This document shows, piece by piece, positions 25,601 to 35,161 of a stretch of DNA of 60,000 nt (position 1 is its first letter; each line of letters opens with the position of its first letter). This stretch comes from Hydractinia symbiolongicarpus (lineage: Eukaryota > Cnidaria > Hydrozoa > Anthoathecata > Hydractiniidae): positions 1,242,001-1,302,000 of the forward strand of contig NC_079884.1 in NCBI RefSeq assembly GCF_029227915.1, given 5' to 3'. The translations under genes and the position numbers were made by a program. The notes below the pieces were generated by a model. The model was given only the letters and a program-made list of their open reading frames with translations. It was not told where the DNA came from and ran no database searches.

Positions 25601-28144
25601 ATCAATAACATCACACTCTTCTCTGTTTTAAAGTACCTAATTTTTACAATGTACAATGTACCTGTGTTCCGACTTGTTTTAGGCCATTAAACAATTGTAC
25701 GTGCTAGTTTTGGGATTAGACGTACTTGGAAATCCGTATGGCTTAATAACTGGTGTTGGAGCTGGAGCGAAAAATTTCTTTTACGAACCGTACCAGGTAA
25801 TTTACTCCGCTTGTACTAGCATATTTTTTCCGCGTCTTGTAGTAAACCTTATTTCCACTCTTTACCTTTTAAAACAAAAGGATAAAAAAGGGGTAGTTTG
25901 ATTGGTGATTTAAGAGCAATATTTTATTCTAAGTTTCTCATGCTTGCTAATGTAAGAGCGCAAAATAATCTGATGGGCATTTAAACGTGAAATTCATATT
26001 TTATATATCCTTTCTCTTCTGTAGGGTTTAATTCAAGGTCCTGAAGAATTTGCAGAAGGGTTAGCTTATGGCGTAAAAAGTCTAGTTGGTGGGACAGTCG
26101 GTATGTACTTATCTTATTGATAAGGAACATCAGCTAAGAGGGAGGGATGCATCCCATCCGGTGTTAAATGGCTTTCACTTTTCTAAACAGGTGGGGTATC
26201 TGGAGCAGTATCAAAAATCACAGGCACTGTGGGGAAGGGCTTAGCTGCGTTGACTATGGATGATGAATACCAACAAAAACGAAGACAAGCGATGAGTCAA
26301 CGTCCTACAAATCTCGGAGAAGGTCTCGCTAAGGGAGGCAAGGGATTGGTGAAGGTACACATGTTTTACGTGGTACAGTAAACTCTCGACATCACGAGCC
26401 GTGATAGATGTTAAAAAGTTCTTTAAAGCGAGAGTTCGATGTGTTAAAATGTATCTTTCGTTACAGGGTATTGTTTCTGGTGTAACAGGTGTCGTAACGA
26501 AACCTATTGAAGGTAAAACAGCGTATTCATATGACAGCGTAACTGTAAATCTTGTGTATCTAATTCCTAGATGTTTAATGCCAGTGTTTTACATTTCTGT
26601 TCGACTTTTTTGACCGAGTTTTATTTCTTTTATAGGTGCAAAATCAGGAGGAGCTGGCGGATTTTTCAAAGGTATAGGAAAAGGTCTGATAGGTGTGGTT
26701 GCTCGACCAGCTGGCGGTGTTGTCGATATGGCGAGTAGTACGTTTGAAGGACTTAGAAGGTAAATTCAGTTGCCGGTTGTATCGATGACGATTCCGTCTA
26801 ACTTAATCGTGAACAGTGTCTTTTTCTGCTGTGATGCTGAGTAGAAGCACTGGGAAATTAAAAAGAGTATAAATTGATAGGGATGTTACATAAAACCATT
26901 TTAAGGCGTAGAGATTCTACAAAGTTTTGCAGAAAACGTTCTTTAAGCTTAAGAAACAAGTTTGCCCCAAAAAGTACGCTTGTTCAAAAAAAGAACATTT
27001 GTTTTAAACAGAAATTTTTTTGACTGTATTGTTTTCAGCACAACAAGTGGAGTGAAGTCTATACATCAGTTGAGAATGACACGTGTATTCCATGCAGATA
27101 AGGTAATTAATATATAAGTGCCGCTAAGTGTGGTCAATATTTTCGTGTTGTTTTTACACGATCATGTTTATTTTTTTATCAGGTTCTTCGACCTTTTAAT
27201 GAATACGAAGCTGATGGAAATAAGATCTTGATGGTAAGTGTAACCATAGAATTAGATGTTCATGATAAGTGCAATCATATAATAAGTACATTTTTTGGCA
27301 AATTTTTGCCAACATGGCAGCCATAAAAGCTCTGAACGTGTCTCTGGCTGTACTTTAGGAAGCAGACAAGGGGCGTTATGCAAAAACTGATTTTTATCTC
27401 ACCCATGTGTATCCTGTCGAATCGAAGAATTATCTGATCTTGTCCAATAAGTAAGCTTTTCTAGTGAATGTTTTTTAATATTATATTGCTAAATTTCTCT
27501 GTGATTATTCTTTATATTAATTTGTATAATCATTTAGACATATTTTCTACATGACACGAAATGAGATATTGAACGAATGGACAAGCAGTTGGTGTATTGG
27601 TTTCAATGAGATCAAGGGACTCCCTGTGGTGCGGGACACGAGGATCACTTTTAATCTTCACGCCATGGTAGAACATCTGCTTATTGATTAAGGGCAGAAA
27701 ATTGTACGAGTGTGGCAGTGTGAAAAAAGCTTTAAATTATGAAAATGCTTAACATGTTTTTGATTTATAAAAATTCAAAAATTTAGAAAAAATATTCTCA
27801 AAATCACCTTTGAATTGTATTGGACCCCCAGTAATGATGTTGTTTCATCCTATGGATAAAATGTTTTATTTTTCACTAACCTTTTAGGACACAAGAAAAT
27901 CAATTTTCAAGAAAGCGCATAATGTGAGAACGCTGTTGTTACCAACAGAAGCCACTGCAAAGGTAGTAGACTGTTTTATCGTGCGTCCTATATTTAAGGA
28001 ATCTATTTTTACGCAAGACATACAAAATTTCTTCTTTTTATTCAAGACCATATTTAAAGTTAATAAAAGAATGCAAGACCTATATAATTTTTATTTTATT
28101 TTTAGTGGTTTCTTGGAAAATTCGAGGATGCTAAGATGCTGTGA
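581..28144 (+). CDS. VPS13: VPS13 (A/C-type) bridge-like lipid transfer protein with internal Tudor-like array, 5' end outside window
   Basis: VPS13 proteins are long hydrophobic-groove bridges that move bulk phospholipid between organelles at contact sites. I placed 67 exons with consistent phases, from a codon run beginning [20 protein letters not shown] (581-640) to a stop at 28142-28144. The exons sum to 10,383 nt, exactly 3,461 codons, which checks the model. Family landmarks in order: [10 protein letters not shown] near the N-terminus, repeated RBG-type beta segments, AEWEPLIEP (about 15040), [10 protein letters not shown] and [12 protein letters not shown] in the VAB region, the glycine-rich [15 protein letters not shown] segment, [20 protein letters not shown], and a C-terminal PH-like end. 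Human VPS13A is about 3,170 residues. Here about 3,460 are visible plus roughly 150 missing at the start, and much of the excess is the Tudor-like insertion. The A/C assignment rests on the C-terminal motifs. A polyadenylation signal candidate lies at 28294. Confidence 0.95.
2060..2560. repeat. Copy of the inverted-arm repeat family in VPS13 intron 4
   Basis: AATAACTTGGAAA, GACCACCTTGGACCAAAATGGG, AATATCTCT, CATACATTTTCTTAATCAGCGTTTCAA and GCAACTGTCAGG follow in the same order as in the arms of the element at 53455-56135. TTTCAAGCTCTATACAGTAGAGGCA repeats the internal unit a second time at about 2430. It is a partial, mutated copy inside intron 1378-2971 and explains most of that intron. Confidence 0.7.
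3873..5897 (+). other. Long VPS13 intron, no gene seen
   Basis: This 2-kb AT-rich intron separates exons 7 and 8. I see no coding pattern, tandem repeat or structured RNA on either strand. The only local features are short A/T runs and a TATATATATAT tract near 5600. Confidence 0.8.
9069..10331 (+). other. VPS13 intron 21, no gene seen
   Basis: A 1.26-kb AT-rich intron between exons 21 and 22. A 69-codon open stretch at 9647-9856 has no family resemblance and intron-like composition. Nothing else is evident. Confidence 0.75.
10719..13710 (+). CDS. VPS13: VPS13 exon 24: giant 2,992-bp exon, central RBG body plus first Tudor-like modules
   Basis: One uninterrupted reading frame runs from the acceptor at 10717-10718 to the donor at 13711, coding about 997 residues. 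It begins [18 protein letters not shown] and continues through central RBG segments with family-like stretches such as [40 protein letters not shown] and [18 protein letters not shown] basic/acidic loop ([10 protein letters not shown] then HEEEE) lies around 12280-12400. The conserved segment ending LWYLDT lies at about 13430-13452. The first Tudor-like module follows within the same exon. All other exons of the gene except 25 and 26 are under 165 bp, so this block looks intron-depleted. A perfect consensus donor (GAG/GTAAGT) lies inside the exon at 13114 but is read through here. Confidence 0.92.
13477..14808 (+). CDS. VPS13: Array of about six Tudor-like modules embedded in VPS13
   Basis: Between LWYLDT (13452) and [15 protein letters not shown] (about 14860), where VPS13A-D normally continue directly, lie about 450 residues of repeated small-barrel pattern. 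Modules: 1 at 13477-13617 ([20 protein letters not shown]); 2 at 13642-13710 plus 13803-13982 ([17 protein letters not shown], then [15 protein letters not shown]); 3 at 13996-14163 ([20 protein letters not shown]); 4 at 14187-14345 ([33 protein letters not shown]); 5 at 14449-14622 ([19 protein letters not shown]); 6 at 14632-14808 ([31 protein letters not shown]). The shared pattern is V-x-A-R/K, aromatic-x-G-x-V, Y-x-V-x-F-x-DG, then I-x-P. This resembles Tudor, SGF29 and DUF4537-type barrels, which often bind methylated lysine or arginine. Function here is unknown. Pattern recognition only; no profile search was run. Confidence 0.75.
14362..14448 (+). other. 87-bp stop-free, frame-preserving intron between Tudor-like modules 4 and 5
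   Basis: The stretch has a GTAAAC donor and a TTTTTAG acceptor, is T-rich, and falls exactly between two modules, so I call it an intron. Its length is 29 codons and it holds no in-frame stop. Retention would therefore add a 29-residue hydrophobic/asparagine-rich linker without disrupting the protein. The flanking exons are 13803-14361 and 14449-15110. Confidence 0.8.
14449..20678 (+). CDS. VPS13: VPS13 exons 26-44: end of RBG body and VAB (adaptor-binding) domain
   Basis: Exons: 14449-15110, 15434-15592, 15936-16019, 16215-16256, 16926-17048, 17437-17514, 17596-17685, 17775-17929, 18020-18128, 18381-18512, 18646-18735, 19098-19208, 19389-19487, 19583-19666, 19750-19857, 19936-20022, 20200-20265, 20339-20461, 20542-20678. 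Exon 26 carries modules 5-6 and then the conserved RBG segment with [19 protein letters not shown] and AEWEPLIEP. The VAB part, which binds proline-rich adaptors that recruit VPS13 to membranes, shows [51 protein letters not shown] and [18 protein letters not shown]. Most exons here start in phase 0 and encode about 30 residues each. The conserved asparagines of the beta-repeats (as in LHNYLPYP and WMLNKTG) are present, so the domain looks functional. Confidence 0.93.
16257..16925 (+). other. VPS13 intron 29 with an exon-like 50-bp stretch
   Basis: Nothing is recognised except 16313-16362, which has a good acceptor and an open frame but a non-consensus donor (GTCAAA) and the wrong phase for the next exon. 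I left it out of the model. Confidence 0.7.
20700..21252. repeat. 11/12-bp minisatellite (ACACTATATGT with optional T) in VPS13 intron 44
   Basis: About 48 near-perfect units of ACACTATATGT or ACACTATATGTT fill 550 bp, starting about 22 nt after the 5' splice site at 20679. Occasional variants are GTGCCACTATATG, ACACGATATG and TTAAACTATATG. The mixture of 11- and 12-bp units makes all three + frames look partly open, but the resulting Tyr/Val/Thr/His/Met strings are not genes. The rest of the intron to 21768 has nothing recognisable. Confidence 0.95.
21769..28144 (+). CDS. VPS13: VPS13 exons 45-67: last RBG segment, ATG2_C-like helical region and C-terminal PH-like domain
   Basis: Exons: 21769-21904, 22086-22205, 22297-22406, 22477-22621, 22707-22841, 23227-23308, 23385-23454, 24027-24129, 24552-24617, 24701-24757, 25123-25262, 25484-25565, 25683-25796, 26025-26100, 26191-26354, 26467-26512, 26636-26759, 27039-27102, 27183-27233, 27359-27450, 27538-27667, 27888-27962, 28106-28144. 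[20 protein letters not shown] opens the helical ATG2_C-like region. [20 protein letters not shown] and [20 protein letters not shown] are family signatures of amphipathic helices that target lipid droplets or membranes. The last four or five exons encode a PH-like domain ([18 protein letters not shown], then [12 protein letters not shown] before the stop). The end matches the usual VPS13A/C terminus in layout, so the gene is complete at its 3' end. Confidence 0.94.
22842..23226. repeat. Intron with GCGAAATTT-type dispersed repeat
   Basis: Contains several TCGCGAAATTTGCGAAATTTAA-like and TTCTCACGAAAC-like runs, plus ACGGTATAAATTGAG, which recurs at 25457 in another intron. Similar GCGAAATT/CCGCGAA strings fill 25280-25420 and 37040-37090. 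I interpret these as degraded copies of one small interspersed repeat. Confidence 0.55.
23455..24551 (+). other. VPS13 introns 51 and 52, no gene seen
   Basis: These flank the short exon 24027-24129. I see no additional exon or repeat apart from one CTCACGAAACATTTTCA fragment near 23531 that matches the GCGAAATT repeat neighbourhood. Confidence 0.7.
25280..25475. repeat. Second GCGAAATT-type repeat copy in a VPS13 intron
   Basis: Forward and reverse versions of a TTCGCAAAATTAGTTCCCGCG-like string lie close together (GCGAATTTCGCG, ATTCGCAAAATTAG, CCCGCGGAAATT). This gives hairpin potential typical of a short MITE-like element. ACGGTATAAATTGAGAA follows, as it does at 23046. Confidence 0.5.
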
Positions 28145-28293
28145 AGAAGCCTGTGATCTTTTTACATTTAGTTTATTTTCAATTTTTTTTGTTTTTTAAC
28201 TAAAGACAAAATAAGGTATAAAGAGCCTGCCATCATAATGTATTTTTATAAAGAAATTATGTGGCACAACAAGAGAGAGGCGATAGTTTTGTA

Positions 28294-28299
28294 AATAAA
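28294..28299 (+). terminator. Polyadenylation signal candidate for VPS13
   Basis: AATAAA lies 150 bp after the VPS13 stop, with a second copy at 28350. It is the first canonical hexamer downstream of the stop. Confidence 0.5.
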
Positions 28300-29451
28300 A
28301 AAGGAGAGGCGAACAAAAAACTTTTTGTGGCAGCCTCAAAATAAATTTTAGGCGAGGTAGCAAAAATTAGGAAACGTCTAAATCCTAAGATCTACTAAAA
28401 TAACTACTATAACGACACACAAATAACTGTTTTATAAATAAATATGCATATTCCTTCCAAGCAACATTTTTACAAAGTTTTTATGGCTGTGTGGGTAAAA
28501 AAGAGGCAAGTTTGAGATGCACTTACCAATAAATATTAAAAATAAGATCTTTAACCCAAGATAACCAAGAATATTTTACATACAGTCGTAGTGCCAGCAT
28601 TTTATAACCTTCGTTAAAACTTCTTGAAACTATAAACATCTGTCACAGCCAACAATAATAATTTTCTTTTCGTAATTTGGTTCGCTTTTTCACAACATAC
28701 ATCCTACTTCGAACGATGAAATTTGTTGTGATGAGATGGCGCCAAATTTGATAAATACACAGAGCGGAAACTTTCAACAAATCGAACGCGCAATATGGCG
28801 GTTTCAGCTTTGTTTACAAATCTTTATTTTCTTTATCTTTACTCGTGAATTAGTTTACTAAGTTCAGTATTAAAAATAAAAATGTTTTTTCGTGTTATTC
28901 AACTAATGTTCGCCTGTCCTTTAAAACGTGCAATATATTTTGTCCACAACGTATTTTTTTAAGAAATGCATCGAAAGTACACCGTTTTTTATAAGAATAC
29001 TGCACCAGAAGAAAGCCTTCAATGTTCTTAATTATAGCTCTTTGAAACGTTCTTAAGTTGTTCTTTGCTGTTTTGTTTTGATTATCGTCGTAGATACAAA
29101 GCATTCAATTTTTTAACTTGTTCTAGAATTGGTGAACTAAAAAACCTTATTTTTTTATCGTATTTTTGTGTGGAATTAGAAAGTTTTCGAATCTTCAACC
29201 TCTTCCCAATGTCTTAATTCAAAAAATTTATTCTTTAGATAAATAGTTGTAGTTTTTTATAGAGTCACATTCACTTAAAATAAAAATATATAAATTCTAT
29301 TAAATTTTTGTACTGTTTTTATGGGTATTTAACTTTTACGTTGTTTCATGGTTTTGTCGTGTTTCTGGCAGTTAATCTCCGAATTTTTAGGTATAAAAGT
29401 TTAAAGATTGGAAGATGAAATTATTAAGATTTAAAAAATACGTTTGTCGAA

Positions 29452-29457
29452 TTTATT
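29452..29457 (-). terminator. Polyadenylation signal candidate for the coiled-coil gene
   Basis: AATAAA on the minus strand, 66 bp past the stop codon at 29523-29525. Confidence 0.5.
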
Positions 29458-29522
29458 CTGTAAAAATTATTTAAAAAAAGAACATGAAATATTAGAATTT
29501 TAGGTAACTTTACGAGTTTCTT

Positions 29523-30734
29523 CTACAGATCTAACGCTTTACTTTTTAACTCCAAAGATTTTTTAATTTCTGCATGTGTTTCACTATAACTTCTGTGTAA
29601 CATGCGTTTTTCTCGTTCGAATTCTGTTTTCAATTCATCCATTCCGAGACAGTAATTGCGGTCCATTTGTTGCCGTTCAAATTTCAAAATGGAGATTTCC
29701 CGTTCGTAATCTTCAATGGTTTCTTGCCAAGCTTTCCTTTCAACACTCATTCTTGTCTCATACTCCAGTCGCACATCCTTCTCAAAACAATGTTTTTCTT
29801 CTGATAATTTTTTATCGTATTCCTCCTTTTCGGAGTTAAATAATTTCAGAAGTTCAGTTTTTTGTTTTCGATACGCCTGGGCGAGCTCATGTTGTATCGA
29901 CGTTTCGTCAAACGTACCAGATGTGGTAGACTCTGTTTGCTTTCCACATGTACATTGACTGTTATTTTCTTCCGTTTTATCCAGTAACAAGCTGCAAACG
30001 TTTCCATAGTTTCGTAAATCTATGGACGAGAATGTATCGAATTCTTTGCGCAGTTGATTATATTCGTGCCAGTTTTGAGAAGCGATTTCGTTGTTTTCCA
30101 TTACTTTGTGTAAATTATCAACAATAATCTTCATTTTTGATTCTATCAATGTAAACAATTCTATTTTATCTTTGAATGAGTTTAAAATTTCTTCTCGCTG
30201 TTTACTTAATTTCTTTTCACTTTCTTCTTTCAAAACTTTTGAAAGTTCAACCAACATTTTGTCGCGCCGTTCTATCTCTTTCAATAACTCTGTTTTCTCG
30301 TTTTCATAAGCTCTTTTCATGCGCAACCTTTCCTCTTTGGAGTCTTCCATTATCTCCCGTTTTTCTCTTTCGAATTTTTCAATAATGTTGTTTTGTTCGA
30401 ATAGAAAACTTCTTTCGACGTGGTACAATTTGGCTTCGAAATCTTCATTTTCGAAGGAAGCCAAAATGTGTTTACTTTCTTTCAAAGTGTTAAATTTATA
30501 CGAATTTTGATTGCTTTGATTTGTTAATGAGTTTTCATCGACCTGTGATGTTGATTTCATGAGCCCGTCACTCTCTCCAGTCCTTTCTGGATCTTTTAAA
30601 ATCGTCTGTGTTGATGGAGAAGAGTTGCTGCGGAGTAAAACCGTTTTCTCCTCGCCACTCTTGTTTACAGTCTCGACATTTTCCATCTTTCTGCGAAAGA
30701 GATTTCTAGGAACCATGTTCATTAGCTTTCCCAT
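29523..30734 (-). CDS. Coiled-coil protein, single exon, 403 residues, function unknown
   Basis: One long open frame with no internal splice signals needed. Residues 1-95 are polar and low-complexity. Residues about 97-235 form a long charged helix (FEREKREIMEDSKEERLRMK, ENEKTELLKEIERRDKML). Residues 240-280 are a break with a CTCGKQ cysteine cluster. Residues 282-400 are a second coiled coil in which EREKR and YE/EYE motifs recur, both segments containing the phrase KTELLK. Similar layouts occur in centrosomal or cytoskeletal scaffold proteins, but I cannot assign a family. No membrane segment or signal peptide is visible. The start is the first ATG after in-frame stops. The gene converges on VPS13, and lack of introns contrasts with its neighbours, so a retrocopy origin is possible. 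Confidence 0.75.
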   Translation of the reverse strand: MGKLMNMVPRNLFRRKMENVETVNKSGEEKTVLLRSNSSPSTQTILKDPERTGESDGLMKSTSQVDENSLTNQSNQNSYKFNTLKESKHILASFENEDFEAKLYHVERSFLFEQNNIIEKFEREKREIMEDSKEERLRMKRAYENEKTELLKEIERRDKMLVELSKVLKEESEKKLSKQREEILNSFKDKIELFTLIESKMKIIVDNLHKVMENNEIASQNWHEYNQLRKEFDTFSSIDLRNYGNVCSLLLDKTEENNSQCTCGKQTESTTSGTFDETSIQHELAQAYRKQKTELLKLFNSEKEEYDKKLSEEKHCFEKDVRLEYETRMSVERKAWQETIEDYEREISILKFERQQMDRNYCLGMDELKTEFEREKRMLHRSYSETHAEIKKSLELKSKALDL

Positions 30735-33700
30735 ATTACCATCCCTCTTAAAACAATAAAACTTTTTTTTTTTTTGCTAAACGGAAAACAATAGAACTCG
30801 TTTTGTGTAGAAGGGGAGCATAAAACCTCTCGCATGAATGCATCTATCAGTTCTTCATCGCATGGCTTATAATTTACACACACTACGCATGATGTAAAGC
30901 TAAATACATTCCATGAAGGAGAGTCTAATTTTAAAGGTTTTTAATTGACTTGTTCTAAGTAGTTAGCTTTTGTGTTACAAAAACATTGCACGTGTCGCTG
31001 TAGACATTATTTTCTACTTTAAGTAAGTCAAATGTTATTATAAATATTGCTATTAAATGAACAACAACAAAAAACCATCTGCCAAATACAAAATTCATTT
31101 CTTCTTTTAAATGTGCTAATATTTACTTGCATTCTAATGCGATAATTTTCTCGTAAAAATCCAAAAATGGAACACCTTTCTGTGACCACAAGCTTCGCGG
31201 GAAAAAAAGGAGAGTGGGTTTAAAATTACTAATTCGTACGCCCCGACATTGCCTTAAACGTAATCTGTCTACACGCCTTCGTAAGAACTATTCATATGTC
31301 TTGTGTTTTAGTAATAAATATTCAATTAATTAATGAAATATGTTTAGAAAAAAAAGAATACAAAAGTAGTTTCAATAAGAAGTCCAACCTACGACACAAC
31401 TATTTTCTTATTTTAAACTTTACAATCTTCTCTTTTTATTAACAAAGAAGGATGAAAGGTTAAGATAATAAAAGAATTATCACAACAGTGGGCCTTTCTT
31501 AGACGTAATTAGCATAGGTTGTTTTTAGGGACGATTGTGCTTTCTACACAGGCCTGTAGTAAACTTTTATGCTACTCAGAAAAACGCAAAAAGCATTTTG
31601 AACATTTTACTTTGGAGTGTCCGGCCGTCATTTGACTTCCGCAGCAGCTCTCCACCTTAGTTCCTAAATCGATTAAGATCTGACGATTTCACTTTTCAGG
31701 GTTCGTCGTAGTGTTCCCTTTGTGAATACTCGTGGCTTGGTTTAAATTAATATTCGTGTGCTTATAATTTCATGACAACAGTGCTGTGCAGAAAATAAGA
31801 GATGTTTAATTTAGGTAGAATAGCTAAAAAGTCACTTAACAATTGTGAAAATGGTTGATATGCACTTAAATTTGCGGTTCGTTGGGGAAAAATGAAAATG
31901 CGGGGTTATGATCCATTTGAGCGGAATACTTTCTTCCATTGTATTCTCGGATGAATTTTGTTTGTAGTATAGGCTTGAAAGGTTCTAGAAATTTGGAATG
32001 TTATGAGAGGGAAACCAACTTTTAAACTTGGTATGTGAAGGTATGACTAACTGCTTCTGTTGACAAAATGTTGTCTTTACTTGAGAACTTGATTATCCAA
32101 CGCCTTATTTTCATCTCGGTTATCTAACCACAATATGCGCTGCATTTCTTTTCTTTTCGACTGCAAAATTTAGTAAAAACAACAATTTATTTAAGACTCC
32201 GAACTTTTGCACTTTGTCTGTCTTGGAGCTGCTAAGTTTTCAAGTTTTCTAACATTTTGTGCAGCCAACAGCAACGAGCATGAACATTTTGCGTTCTGAA
32301 ATTCAAACGTAACTAAAATATCTTTAAAATATTGAGAATCGTTTACAAGGATTAACCCTTGTGGGAACAAAAAATCATCTTTCAAAAATTTGAATTGCGG
32401 TTGGCAACTAAGTGCAAGACCTAAATGGTTCATGCTTAGCACCTTTGAGTGACACAATTCATCGCCATTGTAAAACAGGAGAAACACTTCTCATGACAAC
32501 ACATTACTCGTCAAGAATCATTCATGACGGTCAAACAGTGGGGCTAATTTTGTCCGGATATTTCCGGGACTCGTCCTTTTAAGGGTTAACGAATACTCTT
32601 GACAAGATGTTAAAATTTTGAATTTTGAAACAAATAAATGTTAATGTGAAAAATGTCAAACATAAATATTCGCCAACCTTGTTGTTTTGTTATTTTTTAA
32701 AGGTACCTCCTCGTGTGAATGTGTTTGAGAAGAACGTGTTTTTGGCAGTAACCACATCACAAGTAAATTTTATTTGGAAGATGACAGAAGTTGTAGGTTC
32801 TATGAAGACACACAATTCGTCACTGCAAACTGGTCAGCACATTTTAAGTGTTGCACGCCGTTGAAATATAATGAGCCTGGTACGAGTTAGTTGGCAACAT
32901 TTTTAAGTACCGTAATTGACTGATTTATTGGCATTTACTTCAAGAATGAAATTTTATGCACAGTAAATCAATGCGCAGAATAAAACATTGCGCTGTAAGT
33001 TTGATTTACACGAAGTGAGAAGCGATAACAAACAAATCTAAGGGAACTACTCTAACGCTTCTCAACGAAAAGAATTTTGTACTTACGTTTAAAAGGACTG
33101 TAAAGGAAGAAGAAGCAAGGTCCAGAAAGATATTAATATGCCTTCTTCTAAAGTGTTTCTTTCAAAAACATGAAAAAAATTGCTTCCAGCTTTCTGTTAT
33201 CCTGTTAAATTAAGTTTTTTTTCACGAAAATCAATTAGCAACCAATTCTCAATTATAAAATCAATATAATGACAACTTGTCGTTACCACTAATTGGACTT
33301 TGCGAAAATTGTGCAATACATCTAAAGAGAGGATTTGGGCTAAGTAAAAAAAAAAAAAAAAATCACCAAACCTTTAAAGCGACATACCAGTGACACATGC
33401 CATCGTCCAATCAATATACAGTCCAGTTTGTAGTTCGAACAAATTTTAAATCACTGGAAATGATTCTCTCGTTTTTCTTTTCGTATTTCGAATCTCTTTA
33501 CTTCTAAGATTTCATAATTTGGACGAAATTTCAAATCCCTTCGGAAAATTTCATGTAGTTAGTTTTACTATGAACCGTGTAACTATTTTGGAAATATTTT
33601 GATAATTTGTCTGTTTTATCAGTGGCCAGCAAGTAAGAAAAATGCGCGGAAGAAAAGCGTACCAAGGTTCACTTAACTGGGGTGACCTCGGGTGACTCAA

Positions 33701-34324
33701 ATGGTTTCTGTACCGTAATTTGAACAAAATTGTTTTTAAAAAACCAAGCTGTCTATAATACGGATCTGTCTCCTGATTTGAATAAGAGAATCAACTGTGT
33801 ACGAGTTTTTAAATACAGATTAAAAAAGAAAAAAAATCAGTTATTTGCAAAACTGATTTTGGCGAATGACTGGTCCCAAATTCTTTATGTTGTCTCGAAT
33901 TATAGTAAGACAAGATAGATTTTAGACAAAAATACTTTCAATTAAGCACGAAAAACTGGAAAGTGCGAAGAGCTGAGAACTTTTGTGGATGACCTGTTTT
34001 TTTTTAATTTTTTGCAGATTTTTGCTGAATCCAAAAAAAATAAGTTCTGCAAAAAAAACGATCCGCAAAAATTTCTTCCAGAATTAATTCATAACCTCTT
34101 AATTCTTGTGATAAATAAAAAAAAAACATTTCCCTGTAATGTTGTTATTAACAAAATATACATAAAATAATTGAAGATAAGCATAAAAATATTTTCACAT
34201 CAAAATTAATTTTCAAGTTAAAAGTCTTGAAAAACAAGACGTTATCACACGGAGCTATCATAGCACACAATCAGAAAAATGGCGAAAAAGTGGCGAGAAA
34301 AGTTTCGTTTGAGCAGTCGTATAA
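30735..34324. other. Intergenic region, no convincing gene
   Basis: This 3.6-kb stretch lies upstream of the coiled-coil gene and downstream of the zinc-finger gene. Open stretches at 32191-32487 (minus) and 32625-32864 (+) lack recognisable domains. The second has an acceptor-like TTTTTTAAAG before VPPRVNVFEKNVF and a modest coding look, so an isolated terminal exon cannot be excluded. A poly-A run lies at about 33347-33361. Nothing else is evident. Confidence 0.6.
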
Positions 34325-34330
34325 TTTATT
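34325..34330 (-). terminator. Polyadenylation signal candidate for the zinc-finger gene
   Basis: AATAAA on the minus strand, 38 bp past the stop at 34368-34370. Confidence 0.5.
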
Positions 34331-34367
34331 ACAACACCTGGATTAGCAAATTCTCTCTTAAATATCA

Positions 34368-35161
34368 TTATTTTTTCTTTGTGCGTTTTTCTTGACCTCT
34401 GGATTTGTTCGCATAACTTCCTCTTCTTTTTCGACTTGAACGGTTTCCAAAATCCATTTGTTTTATTGTTAAACTTTGGTCAGTCAACAAGTCTTCAAAT
34501 GTTTGTAAGTTTGGGGGTTTAAAACTTACCTCGTTATCATATACCCAGTCCGGTTCTTGTTTTATACTAGTCTGGAGTTTTAACTTTGTATTACTTTCTT
34601 TACAGGGACACGGATAAGCTGACCATCTTTGCCTCTTTACTCGTCTGGATTTGCTCTCGTTACTTTGGTAAAACAAACTTAACGAACTCACAGCTTCCTC
34701 AGGATACGAAATCTCCTCTTCCTTGATGTCTTCTTTAGAAATCAAAATTATGTTTTCTTTTTCTTTCTTGATTTTTACTTTTCTTTGTACAGATTTCGCA
34801 TTGTTGGAATCGAAAGATCGTCTTTTGAGTCGTTCCAGAATTTGTTTCAATCTTTCCCCTTTCTTTGAACGAACTGACAACATGGTATCACACGGACTGC
34901 TTTTCGACGAATTTATAACATGCTTTGGATTTCTCACTTGCTCAGATGTTTCTTTCTTTGATGTAGCATCCGTTTTTGTACTATCAGGCAAAGTATTACA
35001 TGGCAGTTCTGGACGCGCAATTAGTTCACTACTTGCATTCTTTTCCATGAAGACGTTCCGAGTACGGGCTTTTGATTTTAATCTTTTTAACGCTTCCTCG
35101 ACATCTCTTGCACATAGAACAACAAAGCATTCCTTAACAATCAAACTGGGTGAATTAAGCC
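34368..35161 (-). CDS. Zinc-finger gene terminal exon, basic C-terminus
   Basis: The acceptor TTTTTTTAG precedes position 35161. The frame continues from GLNSPSLIVKECFVVLCARDV for 264 codons to the stop. A predicted helical stretch (DVEEALKRLKSKARTR) is followed by Ser/Lys-rich sequence, several VKIKKEKE and IKQEPDW motifs that resemble sumoylation consensus sites, and an Arg/Lys-rich end with RSSRKRRGS. The polypeptide is probably nuclear. Another reading is an independent small gene, but the acceptor and the matching phase with exon 35909-35998 favour a terminal exon. Confidence 0.7.

Larger units (their letters stand above)
28145..29522. other. Intergenic region between the convergent VPS13 and coiled-coil genes
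   Basis: AT-rich, holding the 3' ends of both genes. A short open stretch on the minus strand (28895-29104) has no supporting splice or family signal. An ATGGCGG start-like context at 28793 on the + strand leads only to an 18-codon frame. I see no gene. Confidence 0.7.

Noticed and set aside
32191-32487. 98-codon minus-strand open frame
   Set aside because: No recognisable domain, no splice context, composition like surrounding intergenic DNA.
32625-32864. Open frame VPPRVNVFEKNVFLAV on + strand downstream of VPS13
   Set aside because: VPS13 already ends at 28144 with a typical C-terminus; no domain or partner exon seen. Kept only as a remote possibility of an isolated exon.
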